A stretch of DNA of 49,355 bases from Thermoanaerobaculales bacterium (GCA_035358815.1 DAOPQC010000015.1:1-49355), one strand, 5' to 3'. Shown: positions 15,414 through 25,807, counted from the first letter of the stretch. Notes: generated by a model not told the origin, from the sequence alone. Translations and numbers: made by a program.

Positions 15414-15674
15414 TTGCGGCGGCGCTCGCCGACGGCCCGTCCACCGGACTCGCAGAGGGGGGGCGGCCGCCGCTGGCGTGCCCCGCCGGACGCCGCCCAG
15501 GCTCGCGAGGCCTTCCGTTGACCCACTTCCCCGTCACCCCAGCGAGTCACTGAGTCAGCTCATCCGACTCGACAGCTAGTCGCGGTCTGGGAGAACGTGC
15601 ACCACTCGTGCGCTCGTTCGCGGAATACAGGGTAGAGACGACGACCAACGGACACGGCACGAAAGGAGCACCTC

Positions 15675-16169
15675 ATGAAACGCGGCGCATTGCGGACACT
15701 CTTCACCCTCACCCTCCTGCTCGGCCTCGCGGCAGCGGCGATGGCGCAGGACAACCCCTGGTGCTCGACAGCACGAGTGGCAGGAGTATGGGGATACACC
15801 AAGACTGGGACCCTCTACCTCCCGAACGGAACCGCGGCCCCCTTTGGATCGGTTGGGACCTTCACGCTCGATGCCGACGGCTACGCGTGGGGAACCCTCC
15901 TCGCCAGCGTCGCCGGCAGCGTCGCTGAGGGCGAGCTCGACGGGACATTCACGATCGAGCCCGACTGCACCGGCTCGATGACGGTCGGCGTCTACGACCC
16001 GTCGGGCAACCTGCTGCGCACGATCTCGATGTCGATCGTGGTCGACGACAAGGCGAGGGAGCTTCGCGCGCTGGTCACGTCGCTGGTCCTGCCGAACGGC
16101 ATGGCCCTGCCGGCGGTCATCACTGGCCAGGCCCGGAGGCTGTTCCCGAACCCCGCCGACAAGGACTGA
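15675..16169 (+). CDS. Secreted protein of unknown function
   Basis: The ATG follows AAAGGAG. The 164-residue protein has a signal peptide (LRTLFTLTLLLGLAAAAMAQ) and a compact beta-rich domain: CSTARVAGVWGYTKTG, SVGTFTLDADGYAWGT, GTFTIEPDCTGSMTVGVYD, two cysteines placed to form one disulphide, and a C-terminal ITGQARRL. The pattern 'C..a.vaG.wgy...G', then 'PDCTGs.t' resembles a large uncharacterised family of secreted lipocalin-like proteins in soil bacteria (from memory). The propeller gene follows after 53 bases with the same kind of ribosome-binding site, so the two are probably co-transcribed. Confidence 0.72.
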   Translation: MKRGALRTLFTLTLLLGLAAAAMAQDNPWCSTARVAGVWGYTKTGTLYLPNGTAAPFGSVGTFTLDADGYAWGTLLASVAGSVAEGELDGTFTIEPDCTGSMTVGVYDPSGNLLRTISMSIVVDDKARELRALVTSLVLPNGMALPAVITGQARRLFPNPADKD

Positions 16170-16222
16170 GCGTGCGCGCCGACGCACCGGCACACGCCGG
16201 GAACCGTGAAAGGAGTCAGACC

Positions 16223-18136
16223 ATGAGAAGCATCACTCTCGGCGTGGCGGTGGCCGTGCTCGTGAGCTCCATCGCGAGCGCCGATTTCATCCAGCAGGGG
16301 GACAAGCTCGTCGCCACGGGCAGCCTGGGCGCCGCCACCCTGGGAGCGGTCGCGGTGTCCGCTGACGGCAACACCCTCATCGTCGGCGGGCCCGGCGACA
16401 ACGGCGATCTGGGAGCGGCGTGGGTGTTCGTTCGCTCGGGTGGAGCGTGGACACAACAGGGGGGAAAGCTCATCGGCAGTGGCGCCGTGGGTGATGCGAG
16501 GCAGGGATGCTCGGTGGCCCTCTCCGCCGACGGCAACACCGCCATCGTCGGCGGGCTGGGGGACGACGATCATCTCGGGGCCGCCTGGGTGTTCACACGC
16601 AGCGGCGGACTGTGGGCGCAGCAGGGAGAGAAGCTGGTCGGCACCGGCGCCGTGGCCACATGGGGCTCATGGGTGTCTCAGGGAACAGCGGTGGCCCTCT
16701 CCGCCGATGGCAACACCGCCATCATCGGGGGCCCCGGCGATGGCGACTGGGGAGCGGCATGGGTGTTCAAGCGCTCGGGAGGCGTGTGGAGACAGCAAGG
16801 GGACAAGCTCGTCGGCACCGGCGCCACGGGGCCTGTGGCCAGCCAGGGAGCCTCGGTGGCTCTTTCGGCGGACGGGAACACCGCGGTCGTGGCAGCGCCG
16901 TACGAGGACGACTGGATGGGTGCGGTCTGGGTGTTCACCCGCTCCGGCGGGGTATGGACGCAGCAAGGGGAGAAGGTGGCCCCCGACGGCATGATCGGCA
17001 CCAACGGCCCCTATGACTTCCTCCTCTCCGTCGCGATCTCTGCCGATGGCGACACCGTGATCCTCGGCCGTCCCGCCGACGACGGCTACCTGGGAGGGGC
17101 ATGGGTCTTTACCCGCTCGGACGGGGTCTGGACGCAGCAGGGAGACAAGCTCGTCGGCACCGGCGCCGAGGGATCGGAGCCCCAGCAGGGAACTTCCGTC
17201 TCCCTCTCGGGCGACGGCGACATCGCGCTCCTGGGAGGAGTAGGCGACGCCGACTACGCGGGCGCGACGTGGGTGTTCACGCGGTCGGGCGGGCTCTGGG
17301 AGCAGCACGGCGAGAAGCTCGTGGGCGAAGGTGCGACGGGGCCGGCCTATCAGGGGTGGGTGGCGCTCTCCGCCGAAGGCGGCACGGCCGTGGTGGGAGG
17401 GCCGGCCGACGATGACTGGGCGGGGGCGGTCTGGGTGTTCACGCAGCCCGGCGGATCGCTCTGGGTCCCGGTGGTGGCCCACACGGCGGGCGTCGGGCAG
17501 AGCGAGTGGCGCAGCGACCTCGGCCTGCTCAATGCCGGCTCGGGCGCCGCCGACGTCCAGCTCACGTTCCACGGTGCGGGGGGCGGCGTAACGGGCACCG
17601 CCCTTGTACCGGCCGGAGCAGCGTCGATTCTGGTGGACGTCGTCGCCCAGCTCGGCGCGACTGGCCAGGGGGCGCTCGAGATCGTCTCCGACCAGCCGTT
17701 GCGCGCCGCCTCGCGCACCTACAACCAGGTGGCGGCCGACGCGGTCTGCACCCCCTCCGGGACCATGGGCCAGAGCTATCCGGCGCTGAGCGCAGCTGAC
17801 GGGCTGTCCGCGTCGGAGGTGGCGTGGCTGCCGCAGCTCATCGAGGATGCAATGTTCCGGAGCAACATCGGGCTGGTGAACACCGGCTCGGTTGCGGCCG
17901 AGGCGACGGTCGAGCTGTATGACGGTTCCGGTACCCTGCTCGCGAGCTATGCGGTCGCTCTCGCGCCCGGACAGTGGAAGCAGGAGACACAGCCGTTCGC
18001 GAGCAGGGCGGGAAGCAACGCCATCCACTGTGGATTCGCGAAGGTGACCGTGACCGCGGGCACCGGGGTGGTCGCGCTGGCCTCGGTGGTGGACAACATC
18101 ACCAACGACCCGACGACGATCGCGATGCAGCGGTAG
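16223..18136 (+). CDS. Secreted seven-bladed beta-propeller protein (FG-GAP-like)
   Basis: The ATG follows AAAGGAG and gives 637 residues with a signal peptide (SITLGVAVAVLVSSIASA). Seven consecutive blades of about 55-60 residues share QQGxKLVGTGA, SVALSADGNTAIVGGPGDDD and GAAWVFTRSGGxW; Asp-rich loops suggest calcium binding as in FG-GAP repeats. After the last blade comes a C-terminal module (WVPVVAHTAGVGQSEWRSDL, GLLNAGSGAADVQLTFHGAG, later SNIGLVNTGSVAAEATVELY) made of two related beta-sandwich halves; it resembles modules I recall on other secreted acidobacterial proteins. The likely role is surface or extracellular binding. The blades are similar at DNA level, so copy-number change by recombination is possible. 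Confidence 0.85.
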   Translation: MRSITLGVAVAVLVSSIASADFIQQGDKLVATGSLGAATLGAVAVSADGNTLIVGGPGDNGDLGAAWVFVRSGGAWTQQGGKLIGSGAVGDARQGCSVALSADGNTAIVGGLGDDDHLGAAWVFTRSGGLWAQQGEKLVGTGAVATWGSWVSQGTAVALSADGNTAIIGGPGDGDWGAAWVFKRSGGVWRQQGDKLVGTGATGPVASQGASVALSADGNTAVVAAPYEDDWMGAVWVFTRSGGVWTQQGEKVAPDGMIGTNGPYDFLLSVAISADGDTVILGRPADDGYLGGAWVFTRSDGVWTQQGDKLVGTGAEGSEPQQGTSVSLSGDGDIALLGGVGDADYAGATWVFTRSGGLWEQHGEKLVGEGATGPAYQGWVALSAEGGTAVVGGPADDDWAGAVWVFTQPGGSLWVPVVAHTAGVGQSEWRSDLGLLNAGSGAADVQLTFHGAGGGVTGTALVPAGAASILVDVVAQLGATGQGALEIVSDQPLRAASRTYNQVAADAVCTPSGTMGQSYPALSAADGLSASEVAWLPQLIEDAMFRSNIGLVNTGSVAAEATVELYDGSGTLLASYAVALAPGQWKQETQPFASRAGSNAIHCGFAKVTVTAGTGVVALASVVDNITNDPTTIAMQR

Positions 18137-18279
18137 AGTGGAAGGCGACCCACGCCATGGCGGCCGCGCTGCCGAGCGCCATCATCCAGAACAACGTCGG
18201 CACGCGCTACCGCCTCGCCTAGACCGGAGCGGTGCCGGGAAGGCGGCCCGGGCGGCGCGCATTGTGGTGTTGAGAGAAG

Positions 18280-18313
18280 CGGCCCGCGCTAAGGCGCGGG
18301 CCGTCGTTCTTTC
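18280..18313 (+). terminator. Intrinsic terminator of the propeller operon
   Basis: Perfect 9-bp arms CGGCCCGCG/CGCGGGCCG, 6-nt loop, then TCGTTCTTTC. About 145 bases past the stop of the propeller gene. Confidence 0.7.
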
Positions 18314-18342
18314 ATTGGCGTCTCAAGCTACCGGCAGGAACA

Positions 18343-18435
18343 TCAGATCTGCACCCGAGCGGCGGCGAGGCGGGCGATCGGTACCCGGAACGGCGAGCGC
18401 CTCACGTCGTCCATACCGACCTGGTGGCAGACCAC
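18343..18435 (-). pseudogene. Decayed duplicate of the ppdK 3' end
   Basis: Read on the minus strand this gives CHQVGMDDVRRSPFRVPIAR, then LAAARVQI and a TGA stop. The genuine PPDK C-terminus, 1.7 kb away at 20058-20150, reads CHLVGMDYVSCSPFRVPIAR then LAAAQAQI. By eye about four bases in five match over roughly 90 positions. Nothing PPDK-like is recognisable upstream of CHQVG, so only the tail remains. The two copies are direct repeats flanking the S41 peptidase gene. Confidence 0.85.
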
Positions 18436-18457
18436 GCCGGAGAGAGCGGCGAGTGGC

Positions 18458-19774
18458 TCAATCGGTCCGTGGGCAGGGGTCATTGCGGCCGTCCGCAGTA
18501 CGGACCTCCAGGGCGGTGACCCGGTCTGCGACCCGGAGGAACCTCACGCGGAACTCCGGCGCTTCCTCGAACGCAAAGGTGTCGGACGTCAGCGGAATCA
18601 TCCGGTACTTGGGTCGCCCCGCCCGCTGGTAGTACAGACTGCCGCCGTCCAAGGTGATCCTCCTGATCCCGTAGACACCGACGAACTCCTGCAGCTCAGC
18701 CTCGGCGAGCACGACTGGTGCGGCCTTCGCCTTCTGGGCCTCCAGATGCCAGCTGTAGAAGTCCTTGAACCGCGGCTCGTTCTCCCCGCTGCTGAGCTTC
18801 TCCAGTGCCAGGGCGAGGGCCGTGTCCAGCGCCTCCCGAGCAGGGACCTTCACGTCCGGCTCAACGCCAGTGCCCTCCCAGTTGGCATTGGAAACCGGAT
18901 TGACAGCCCTGGCGAACGGTACGCTGACCCAGAACTCGCCGTCGATCCTCTCCCGCTTCACCGGGTGGGCCCCGCCGCCCGTGGTCTCACCCACGATGGT
19001 GGCACGCTTCAGGTTCTTCAGGTCGTACGAGAACTCCTCGGCGCCAGAGAAGGTCCCCTCGCTCGTGAGCACGTAGACCGGCACGTCGGGCACCCGCTTC
19101 CCGGGCACGTACGGCAGCGTCCAGGACTGCTCGATGCGGTCCTCCTCGCGGTAGTAGAACGAGTTCAAGTGCTTCGGCTCCCCCTCGAAGAGATAGCTGG
19201 TGATCACCTGGATCATCGTGGAGTCGCCGCCGCCGTTCTCTCGCAGGTCGAAGATGAGCGCGTCTGAGCCGGCCAGGAAGGCCATGACGCCTGCTGCCAC
19301 GGGAAACGCGTCAGAATCGCCGCTGAAGTAGTCGAGCTTCACGTACCCGACGTTGCCGGGGAGGATCCGGACCTCGCTGAAACCGAAGTTCTCGATCCGG
19401 CTCCAACGATCCTCCAGCCGCTTCTGTTCGACGTCGTTGACCTCCGAGGACCACGACAGCCACCCCCAGTCGGGGTTGTACACAACCCCCAGGTGCTTGT
19501 CGTGGCTGACTGAGCGGATATCCTCCGTCAGCCTCTGGGCGAGCTCCTCGGGCCGCTCAAGGGGGGTGTAGAGGCCCGCCTGCAGGTTGCCCCGGATCAG
19601 ATCGGCCATGTTCCGGCCGGTCTGCGGGAAGACATACTTCTCCGTCAGGATGTCGGCCAGCTTGGCCACCACGGCCGTCCTCCCGGGTTCGGTGAGCCTT
19701 GCGGGCACGTCCTGGGCGGAAGCGAGCATGCAGTGGAACAAGGCAGCCAGGAGCACCGACACGACTCCGCGCAT
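18458..19774 (-). CDS. Secreted S41-family peptidase (IRBP/tail-specific-protease-like)
   Basis: The 438-residue protein has a signal peptide (1-20) and a peptidase S41 N-terminal helical domain (LTEPGRTAVVAKLADILTEK, YVFPQTGRNMADLI). The S41 catalytic fold follows: GYVKLDYFSG, DALIFDLRENGGGDSTMIQ, VYVLTSEGTFSGAEEF with the presumed nucleophile Ser243, and ATIVGETTGGGAHP. No PDZ domain is seen, as in retinoid-binding-protein-like S41 members of Bacteroidetes and Acidobacteriota. The C-terminal about 100 residues (EFVGVYGIRRITLDGGSLYY, PKYRMIPLTSDTFAFEE) form an extra beta domain. It would degrade peptides or proteins in the periplasm or outside. It lies between the ppdK-tail remnant and ppdK itself. 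Confidence 0.87.
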   Translation of the reverse strand: MRGVVSVLLAALFHCMLASAQDVPARLTEPGRTAVVAKLADILTEKYVFPQTGRNMADLIRGNLQAGLYTPLERPEELAQRLTEDIRSVSHDKHLGVVYNPDWGWLSWSSEVNDVEQKRLEDRWSRIENFGFSEVRILPGNVGYVKLDYFSGDSDAFPVAAGVMAFLAGSDALIFDLRENGGGDSTMIQVITSYLFEGEPKHLNSFYYREEDRIEQSWTLPYVPGKRVPDVPVYVLTSEGTFSGAEEFSYDLKNLKRATIVGETTGGGAHPVKRERIDGEFWVSVPFARAVNPVSNANWEGTGVEPDVKVPAREALDTALALALEKLSSGENEPRFKDFYSWHLEAQKAKAAPVVLAEAELQEFVGVYGIRRITLDGGSLYYQRAGRPKYRMIPLTSDTFAFEEAPEFRVRFLRVADRVTALEVRTADGRNDPCPRTD

Positions 19775-19987
19775 GATGTCCTCCTCCTGCGGTCTCGCGG
19801 CGCACCGGCCGACGACGCTGGGCGGTGGCGGTCCGGAGTGGTCGTCCGGCCGGCTGGCGACGGGCGACCAGTGAGGTCTTGAAGCCCGGCTCCGGACGCA
19901 CGTCTACAGATACGTCCGGGCGAGAGGGAAGTTCAGCGGCTCGTCGGAGCTCCGGAGAGCGCAGGTTTCAGGAGCTCCGTGACTTCC

Positions 19988-20045
19988 GCCCGACTCCGTC
20001 GGGCTTCAGACCCTCGGCATGACGCGGGCGGCGCCCGCTCGCGTC
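19988..20045 (-). terminator. Hairpins abutting the ppdK stop codon
   Basis: GACGCG/CGCGTC (20021-20026/20040-20045) with an inner GGGC/GCCC begins inside the ppdK stop codon (20044-20046). A second perfect hairpin GCCCGAC/GTCGGGC (19988-20004) follows. There is no T-run; they may act as a terminator or 3' stabiliser. Confidence 0.5.
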
Positions 20046-22767
20046 ACTTCCGGGGGTGCTTGATCTGCGCCTGGGCAGCGGCGAGGCGGGCGATCGGCAC
20101 CCGGAACGGCGAGCAGCTGACGTAGTCCATGCCCACCAGATGGCAGAATTCAACCGAGCTCGGCTCGCCGCCGTGCTCGCCGCAGATCCCGACCTTGAGG
20201 TTGGGGCGGGTCGAGCGGCCGCGCTCGATGCCGGTCCGCATCAGGACCCCGACCGAGTCGCGGTCGATCACCTGGAACGGGTCGACCGGCAGGATTCTCT
20301 TGCCCAGGTAGTCGGGCAGGAAGCCGCCGATGTCGTCGCGCGAGAAGCCGAACGTCATCTGGGTCAGGTCGTTGGTGCCGAAGCTGAAGAACTGGGTCGA
20401 CCTCGCGATCTCGTCCGCGGTCAGCGCCGCGCGCGGGATCTCGATCATGGTGCCGTAGAGGTGCTCGATCGACTCCACGCCGTACTTGGCGCAGACCTCG
20501 GCGTGGACCTTCTGCGCCAGGGCGAGCTGGTCGTCGAGCTCGGCCTTGATGCCGGTGACCGGGACCATGATCTCGGGGAAGACCTCCCTGCCTTCCTGGC
20601 GCAGCTCGACCGCCGCCTCGAGGATGGCGCGGAACTGCATCTCCGAGATCTCGGGGAAGGTGACGCCGAGGCGCACCCCGCGGTGCCCCATCATCGGGTT
20701 GCTCTCGTGCAGCTCTGCGGCCCGCTCGGCGAGCTTCTTCTGGCTCACGTGCAGCGCCTTGGCGAGCTTGCCGCGCTCCTCCTTGCCCTGCGGCACGAAC
20801 TCGTGCAGCGGTGGGTCGAGCAGCCGGATGGTGACCGGCCGCGGGCTCATCACCTCGAGCGTCGCCTTGATGTCGCGCTTGACGAACGGGAAGAGCTCGG
20901 CGAGCGCGGCGCGCCGCTTCTTCAGGTTGGGGGCCATGATCATCTTGCGCAGCAGGAACAGCGGCTCCTCGGAGCCCTTGCCGTAGAACATGTGCTCGGT
21001 GCGGAACAGGCCGATGCCCTCGGCCCCGAAGGAGATCGCGGTGCGGGCGTCGGCCGGGGTGTCGGCGTTGGTGCGCACCTTGAGCGCCCGGATCCCGTCG
21101 GCGAGCTTCATGAAGTCGACGAAGCGCGGGTTCTCGGTGGCGTCGATCATCGGCAGCTCGCCGGCGTAGACCAGGCCGCGGGTGCCGTTCAAGGTCAGCA
21201 TCGCGCCCTCGCCGAAGGTGCGGCCGTCGACGCGGATGGTCTTGGCGACGGCGTCGATGTCGAGCGTGCCGGCGCCGACGATGCAGCACTTGCCCCAGCC
21301 GCGGGCGACCAGCGCCGCGTGCGAGGTCATGCCGCCGCGCCCGGTCAGGATCCCGGCCGCCGCCCGCATGCCCTCGACGTCCTCGGGGTTGGTCTCCTCG
21401 CGCACCAGCAGCACGGTCTTGCCCTGCTTGGCCCACTCGACCGCAGCCTCGGCCGTGAACACGATCTGGCCGCGCGCGCCGCCCGGGCCGGCGGGTAGGC
21501 CCTTCGCGATCAGGTCGCCGCCCTTCTCGGCGGCCGGGTCGACGATCGGGTGGAGCAGCTCGTCGAGCTGCTCGGGCTTGACCCGCAGCACCGCGGTCTC
21601 GCGGTTGATCAAGCCCTCCGCCAGCATGTCCATCGCCATGTTGAGGGCGGCGGTGCCGGTGCGCTTGCCGATCCGGGTCTGCAGCATCCACAGCCGGCCG
21701 TCCTCGATCGTGAACTCGATGTCCTGCATGTCGGCGTAGTGCCGCTCGAGTCGGTCGCGAATGTCGTGCAGCTGCCGGTAAGTCTCCGGCATCGCGGTCT
21801 CGAGCGACGACAGGTGCTGGTTCTGCTCGTTCTTGGTCGCTTCGTTCAGGGGGTTCGGAGTGCGGATGCCGGCCACCACGTCCTCGCCCTGGGCGTTGGC
21901 CAGCCACTCGCCGTAGAACCGGTTGTCGCCGGTCGCCGGGTTGCGGGTGAAGGCGACGCCGGTCGCCGAGCCCGCGCCCATGTTGCCGAACACCATCGCC
22001 TGGACGTTGACCGCAGTGCCCCAGTCGTCCGGGATGCCCTCGATGCGGCGGTAGGACACCGCCCGCTTGCCATTCCACGACGCGAACACGGCGCCGATGC
22101 CGCCCCACAGCTGCTCGTACGGGTCGTCCGGGAAGGGCCTGCGGAGCACCTTGCGGATCCTGGCCTTGAAGCGCTCGGCGAGCTCCTCGAGGTCGGCCGC
22201 GCCGATCTCGGCGTCGCTCGCGCAGCCGCGGGCCTCCTTGACCTCCTCGAGCATGCGGTCGAGCTGCTGGCGGATGCCGTGGCCCTCCTTGACCTCGACG
22301 CCGGCCGCCTTCTCCATGACCACGTCGGAGTACATCATGATCAGCCGCCGGTAGGCGTCGTAGACGAAACGCGGGTTGCCGGTCTTGGCGATCATGCCGG
22401 GGATGGTCTTCGAGCACAGCCCGATGTTGAGCACGGTCTCCATCATGCCCGGCATCGACGAGCGGGCGCCCGAGCGGACCGACACCAGCAGCGGGTCGGC
22501 GGGGTCGCCGAAGCGCTTGCCCATGATCTGCTCGACCTTGGCCATCGCGGCGTTCGCCTCGGCCTCGAGGGTCGAGGGGTAGCTGCGGCCTTGGTCGTAG
22601 TAGTAGCTGCAGACCTCGGTGGTCAGGGTGAAGCCGGCTGGCACCGGGATCCCCAGGTTGGCCATCTCGGCCAGGTTGGCGCCCTTGCCGCCGAGCAGGT
22701 TCTTCATGTCGGCGCGGCCCTCGGCCGAGCCGCCGCCGAACGAGTACACGTACTTGCCTGCGGTCAT
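20044..22767 (-). CDS. ppdK: Pyruvate, phosphate dikinase
   Basis: The ATG (22765-22767) follows GGGAGGAAG and gives 907 residues, normal for the family. The ATP-grasp N-terminus is clear (YVYSFGGGSAEGRADMKNLL, GGKGANLAEMANLGIPVPAG, SVRSGARSSMPGMMETVLN). The phosphohistidine domain has GILTGRGGMTSHAALVARGW with the catalytic His. The PEP/pyruvate TIM barrel follows (GIGLFRTEHMFYG, MMGHRGVRLG, FSFGTNDLTQMTFGFSRDD, GICGEHGGEP) with the conserved near-terminal Cys in YVSCSPFRVPIARLA. It interconverts pyruvate, ATP and Pi with PEP, AMP and PPi in the cytosol. It is translationally coupled to glyS (TGATG overlap); glyQ-glyS-ppdK adjacency is known from other bacteria. Its 3' end also exists as a decayed copy at 18343-18435. 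Confidence 0.95.
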   Translation of the reverse strand: MTAGKYVYSFGGGSAEGRADMKNLLGGKGANLAEMANLGIPVPAGFTLTTEVCSYYYDQGRSYPSTLEAEANAAMAKVEQIMGKRFGDPADPLLVSVRSGARSSMPGMMETVLNIGLCSKTIPGMIAKTGNPRFVYDAYRRLIMMYSDVVMEKAAGVEVKEGHGIRQQLDRMLEEVKEARGCASDAEIGAADLEELAERFKARIRKVLRRPFPDDPYEQLWGGIGAVFASWNGKRAVSYRRIEGIPDDWGTAVNVQAMVFGNMGAGSATGVAFTRNPATGDNRFYGEWLANAQGEDVVAGIRTPNPLNEATKNEQNQHLSSLETAMPETYRQLHDIRDRLERHYADMQDIEFTIEDGRLWMLQTRIGKRTGTAALNMAMDMLAEGLINRETAVLRVKPEQLDELLHPIVDPAAEKGGDLIAKGLPAGPGGARGQIVFTAEAAVEWAKQGKTVLLVREETNPEDVEGMRAAAGILTGRGGMTSHAALVARGWGKCCIVGAGTLDIDAVAKTIRVDGRTFGEGAMLTLNGTRGLVYAGELPMIDATENPRFVDFMKLADGIRALKVRTNADTPADARTAISFGAEGIGLFRTEHMFYGKGSEEPLFLLRKMIMAPNLKKRRAALAELFPFVKRDIKATLEVMSPRPVTIRLLDPPLHEFVPQGKEERGKLAKALHVSQKKLAERAAELHESNPMMGHRGVRLGVTFPEISEMQFRAILEAAVELRQEGREVFPEIMVPVTGIKAELDDQLALAQKVHAEVCAKYGVESIEHLYGTMIEIPRAALTADEIARSTQFFSFGTNDLTQMTFGFSRDDIGGFLPDYLGKRILPVDPFQVIDRDSVGVLMRTGIERGRSTRPNLKVGICGEHGGEPSSVEFCHLVGMDYVSCSPFRVPIARLAAAQAQIKHPRK

Positions 22768-24847
22768 CAGCTTCCTCCCTCGATCTGCAGCTTCGACAAA
22801 TCGGCCAATCGCATGAACTGAGCACCCAGCTCCTTGAGCAGCGCGATCCGGTTGGTCCGGGCCGCCTCGTCGTCGGTCATCACCAGCACCTCGACGAAGA
22901 AGCGTTCGAGAACGTCGGCGAGCGTGGCCATCGCCGCGAACGCGTCGTCGAAGCGCCGCGCTTCCAGGCACTCGTCGAGGCGCGCCCGAAACGCCTCGCC
23001 GTGGCGGTGGAGCTCGCCCTCCTCGGGCTGCTGGAACAGCGCCGGGTCGACCGTGCCCTCGGGCTGGCCGTCGGTGATGTTGCGCACCCGCTTGAAGCCG
23101 AGGGCGAGCCAGCGGAAGGCCTCCGCCGACCGCGCCGCCTCCAGCGCGCGTGCGCGCGCGACCAGCTCGGGCAGCCTCGCCCAGCCGGCCGCCATCACCG
23201 CGTCGGCAGTGTCGAAGGCGACGCCGACGACGTCAATCAGGTAGCGGCGCACGCGCTCGGCCACGAACTCGCTCACCGCCGCGGTCACGTTGCCGGGATC
23301 GCCGTCGATCCGTCCGGTGAACAGCTCGACCGCGCGGCGGATCGCCGCCGAGAGATCGAGCTCCCAGCCCGCCTCGGCGACGATCTTGACCAGGGCCTGG
23401 GCGGCCCGGCGCAGGCCGTGCGGGTCGCGGGAGCCGGAAGGCACCTCGCCGACGCCGAACAGGCCGGCGAGCGTGTCGAGCCGGTCGGCCGCACCGATCA
23501 GGCGGCCGACCTCCGACGCCGGGATTGAGCTCTCGAAGCCCTGCGGGATGTAATGGTCGCGGGCCGCGGTCCACAGCGCCTCGGGCTCGCCCGCGAGGCG
23601 CAGGTAGTGTCCGCCCATGACGCCCTGCAGCTCGGTGAACTCGACCACCATGCCGGTCAGCAGGTCGGCCTTGACGAGCCGGGCGGCCCGCGTCAGGTCG
23701 GCGGCGGGCAGCGGCGAGCCGACCCAGGCCGCCATCGCGGCGGCGAGCTCGCCGACCCGGGCCGCCTTGTCGGCCACCGAGCCCAGGCGGCGGTGGAACT
23801 CGAGCCGCTCGAGGCCCGGCACCAGCTCGTCGAGCGGCCGCCTGCGGTCCTCGTCGAAGAAGAAGCGGGCGTCGGCCAGCCGGGCGCCGATCACCCACTC
23901 GTTGCCCTGCCGCACCAGGCCCTCGGGGTCGTCACGGCGGTCGATCACCGCCAGGAAGTGAGGCGCCAGCGAGCCGTCCGCGCGCTCCATCACCAGGCAC
24001 TTCTGGTGGTGGCGCAGGGTCGTGATCACCACCTCCCTGGGCAGCTCGAGGAAGGCCTCATCGAAGCTGCCGAGCAGCAGGCCGGGGTGCTCGACGAGCT
24101 CGACGTGCTCTGCCATCAGCTCGTCGTCCGGGTGGACCCGGCAGCCGACCTCGGCCGTGAGGAGCGCCGCCGCGGCCGCGAACGTCCGCCGCCGCTCGTC
24201 CGGATCGACCACGACGAGGCGGCGTGACATCTCCTCCAGGTAGTCGCCGGCGGCGGCCAGCTCGAAGGCGGCCGAAGCGTGCACGCGGTGGCCCTCGGTG
24301 GTCCGCCCGGACGCCACACCGAGCAGGTCGAAGGGCACGACCTCGGCGTCGAGCAGCGCCACCACCCGGTGGAGCGGACGCACGAACTCCTGCTCGCCGC
24401 GGCCCCAGCGCATCATCTTCGGGAAGCGCAGGCCGGCCACCACGGACGGCACCAGCTCAGCCAGGATCTGCGAGGTCGGCCGGCCTGCGAGCAGGACGGT
24501 CGCGGCCAGGTAGTCGCCCTTCGGGGTCGAGTCGATCTCGAGCCGGTCGAGCGCCAGGCCAACCTTGCGGGCGAAGCCCTCGGCGGCCTTGGTGGGCGCG
24601 CCATCCTTGCCGTAGGCGACGCTCGCCGGCGGGCCGGTCACGCGCTCCGTGCGGTCGGGCTGCCGCTTGGGCAGCCCCTCGGCGATGACCACCAGCCGCC
24701 GGCTGGTGGACAGCGCACGCACCCCGCTGCCCGCAAGGCCGGCGCCGCCGAGGCCCTTGTCGATCGCCTCGGCGAGCTGGCGGCGCGCCGCGGCAAGCCC
24801 ATTGGCCGGGATCTCCTCGGTCAGCAGCTCGAGCAGGAAGGTGGCCA

Positions 24848-24848
<1 letters not shown>
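22767..24848 (-). CDS. glyS: Glycyl-tRNA synthetase beta subunit
   Basis: The 693-residue protein begins MATFLLELLTEEIPANGLAA, the standard GlyS start, and shows the family blocks (SVVAGLRFPKMMRWG, FVRPLHRVVALLD, GHRVHAS, VITTLRHHQKCLVME, ARFFFDEDRRRPL) and a C-terminal DALR-like anticodon-binding region (FAAMATLADVLERFFVEVLV). With GlyQ it forms the alpha2-beta2 bacterial enzyme that charges tRNA-Gly in the cytosol. The start overlaps the glyQ stop and the stop overlaps the ppdK start, both as TGATG, so the three genes are translationally coupled. Confidence 0.95.
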
Positions 24849-25741
<893 letters not shown>

Positions 25742-25767
25742 GAGCCCCCCGTTCGACTCGACCGCAG

Positions 25768-25776
25768 AGGATAGCA
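25768..25776 (-). promoter_or_regulatory. Extended -10 of the glyQ-glyS-ppdK operon
   Basis: TGC plus TATCCT on the minus strand, ending 26 bases before the GTG start of glyQ. No recognisable -35 exists; that position is occupied by the palindrome 25779-25804. Confidence 0.45.
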
Positions 25777-25778
25777 CG

Positions 25779-25804
25779 GGCCGGCCGCATGCACGCGGCC
25801 GGCC
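25779..25804. promoter_or_regulatory. Palindrome over the glyQ -35 region
   Basis: Perfect 10-bp arms GGCCGGCCGC/GCGGCCGGCC around ATGCAC. It lies upstream of the -10 on the glyQ side, so it is not part of a leader transcribed from that promoter. It could be an operator, or a second terminator for etfBA transcripts. Confidence 0.45.
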
Positions 25805-25807
25805 AAC

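Larger units (their letters stand above)
18137..18457. other. Intergenic region: terminator plus ppdK-tail remnant
   Basis: The 321 bases between the convergent propeller gene and S41 peptidase gene hold a short 21-codon frame (18157-18222, ending NNVGTRYRLA) of doubtful meaning, the plus-strand terminator at 18280-18313 and the ppdK-tail remnant at 18343-18435. Confidence 0.55.

Noticed and set aside
18157..18222. 21-codon frame ending NNVGTRYRLA after the propeller gene
   Set aside because: Too short, with no ribosome-binding site; it may be a remnant but cannot be supported as a gene.
22767..22971. In-frame N-terminal extension of ppdK by 68 codons
   Set aside because: It overlaps glyS coding sequence. 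The ATG at 22767 has a good ribosome-binding site and gives the conserved PPDK start.
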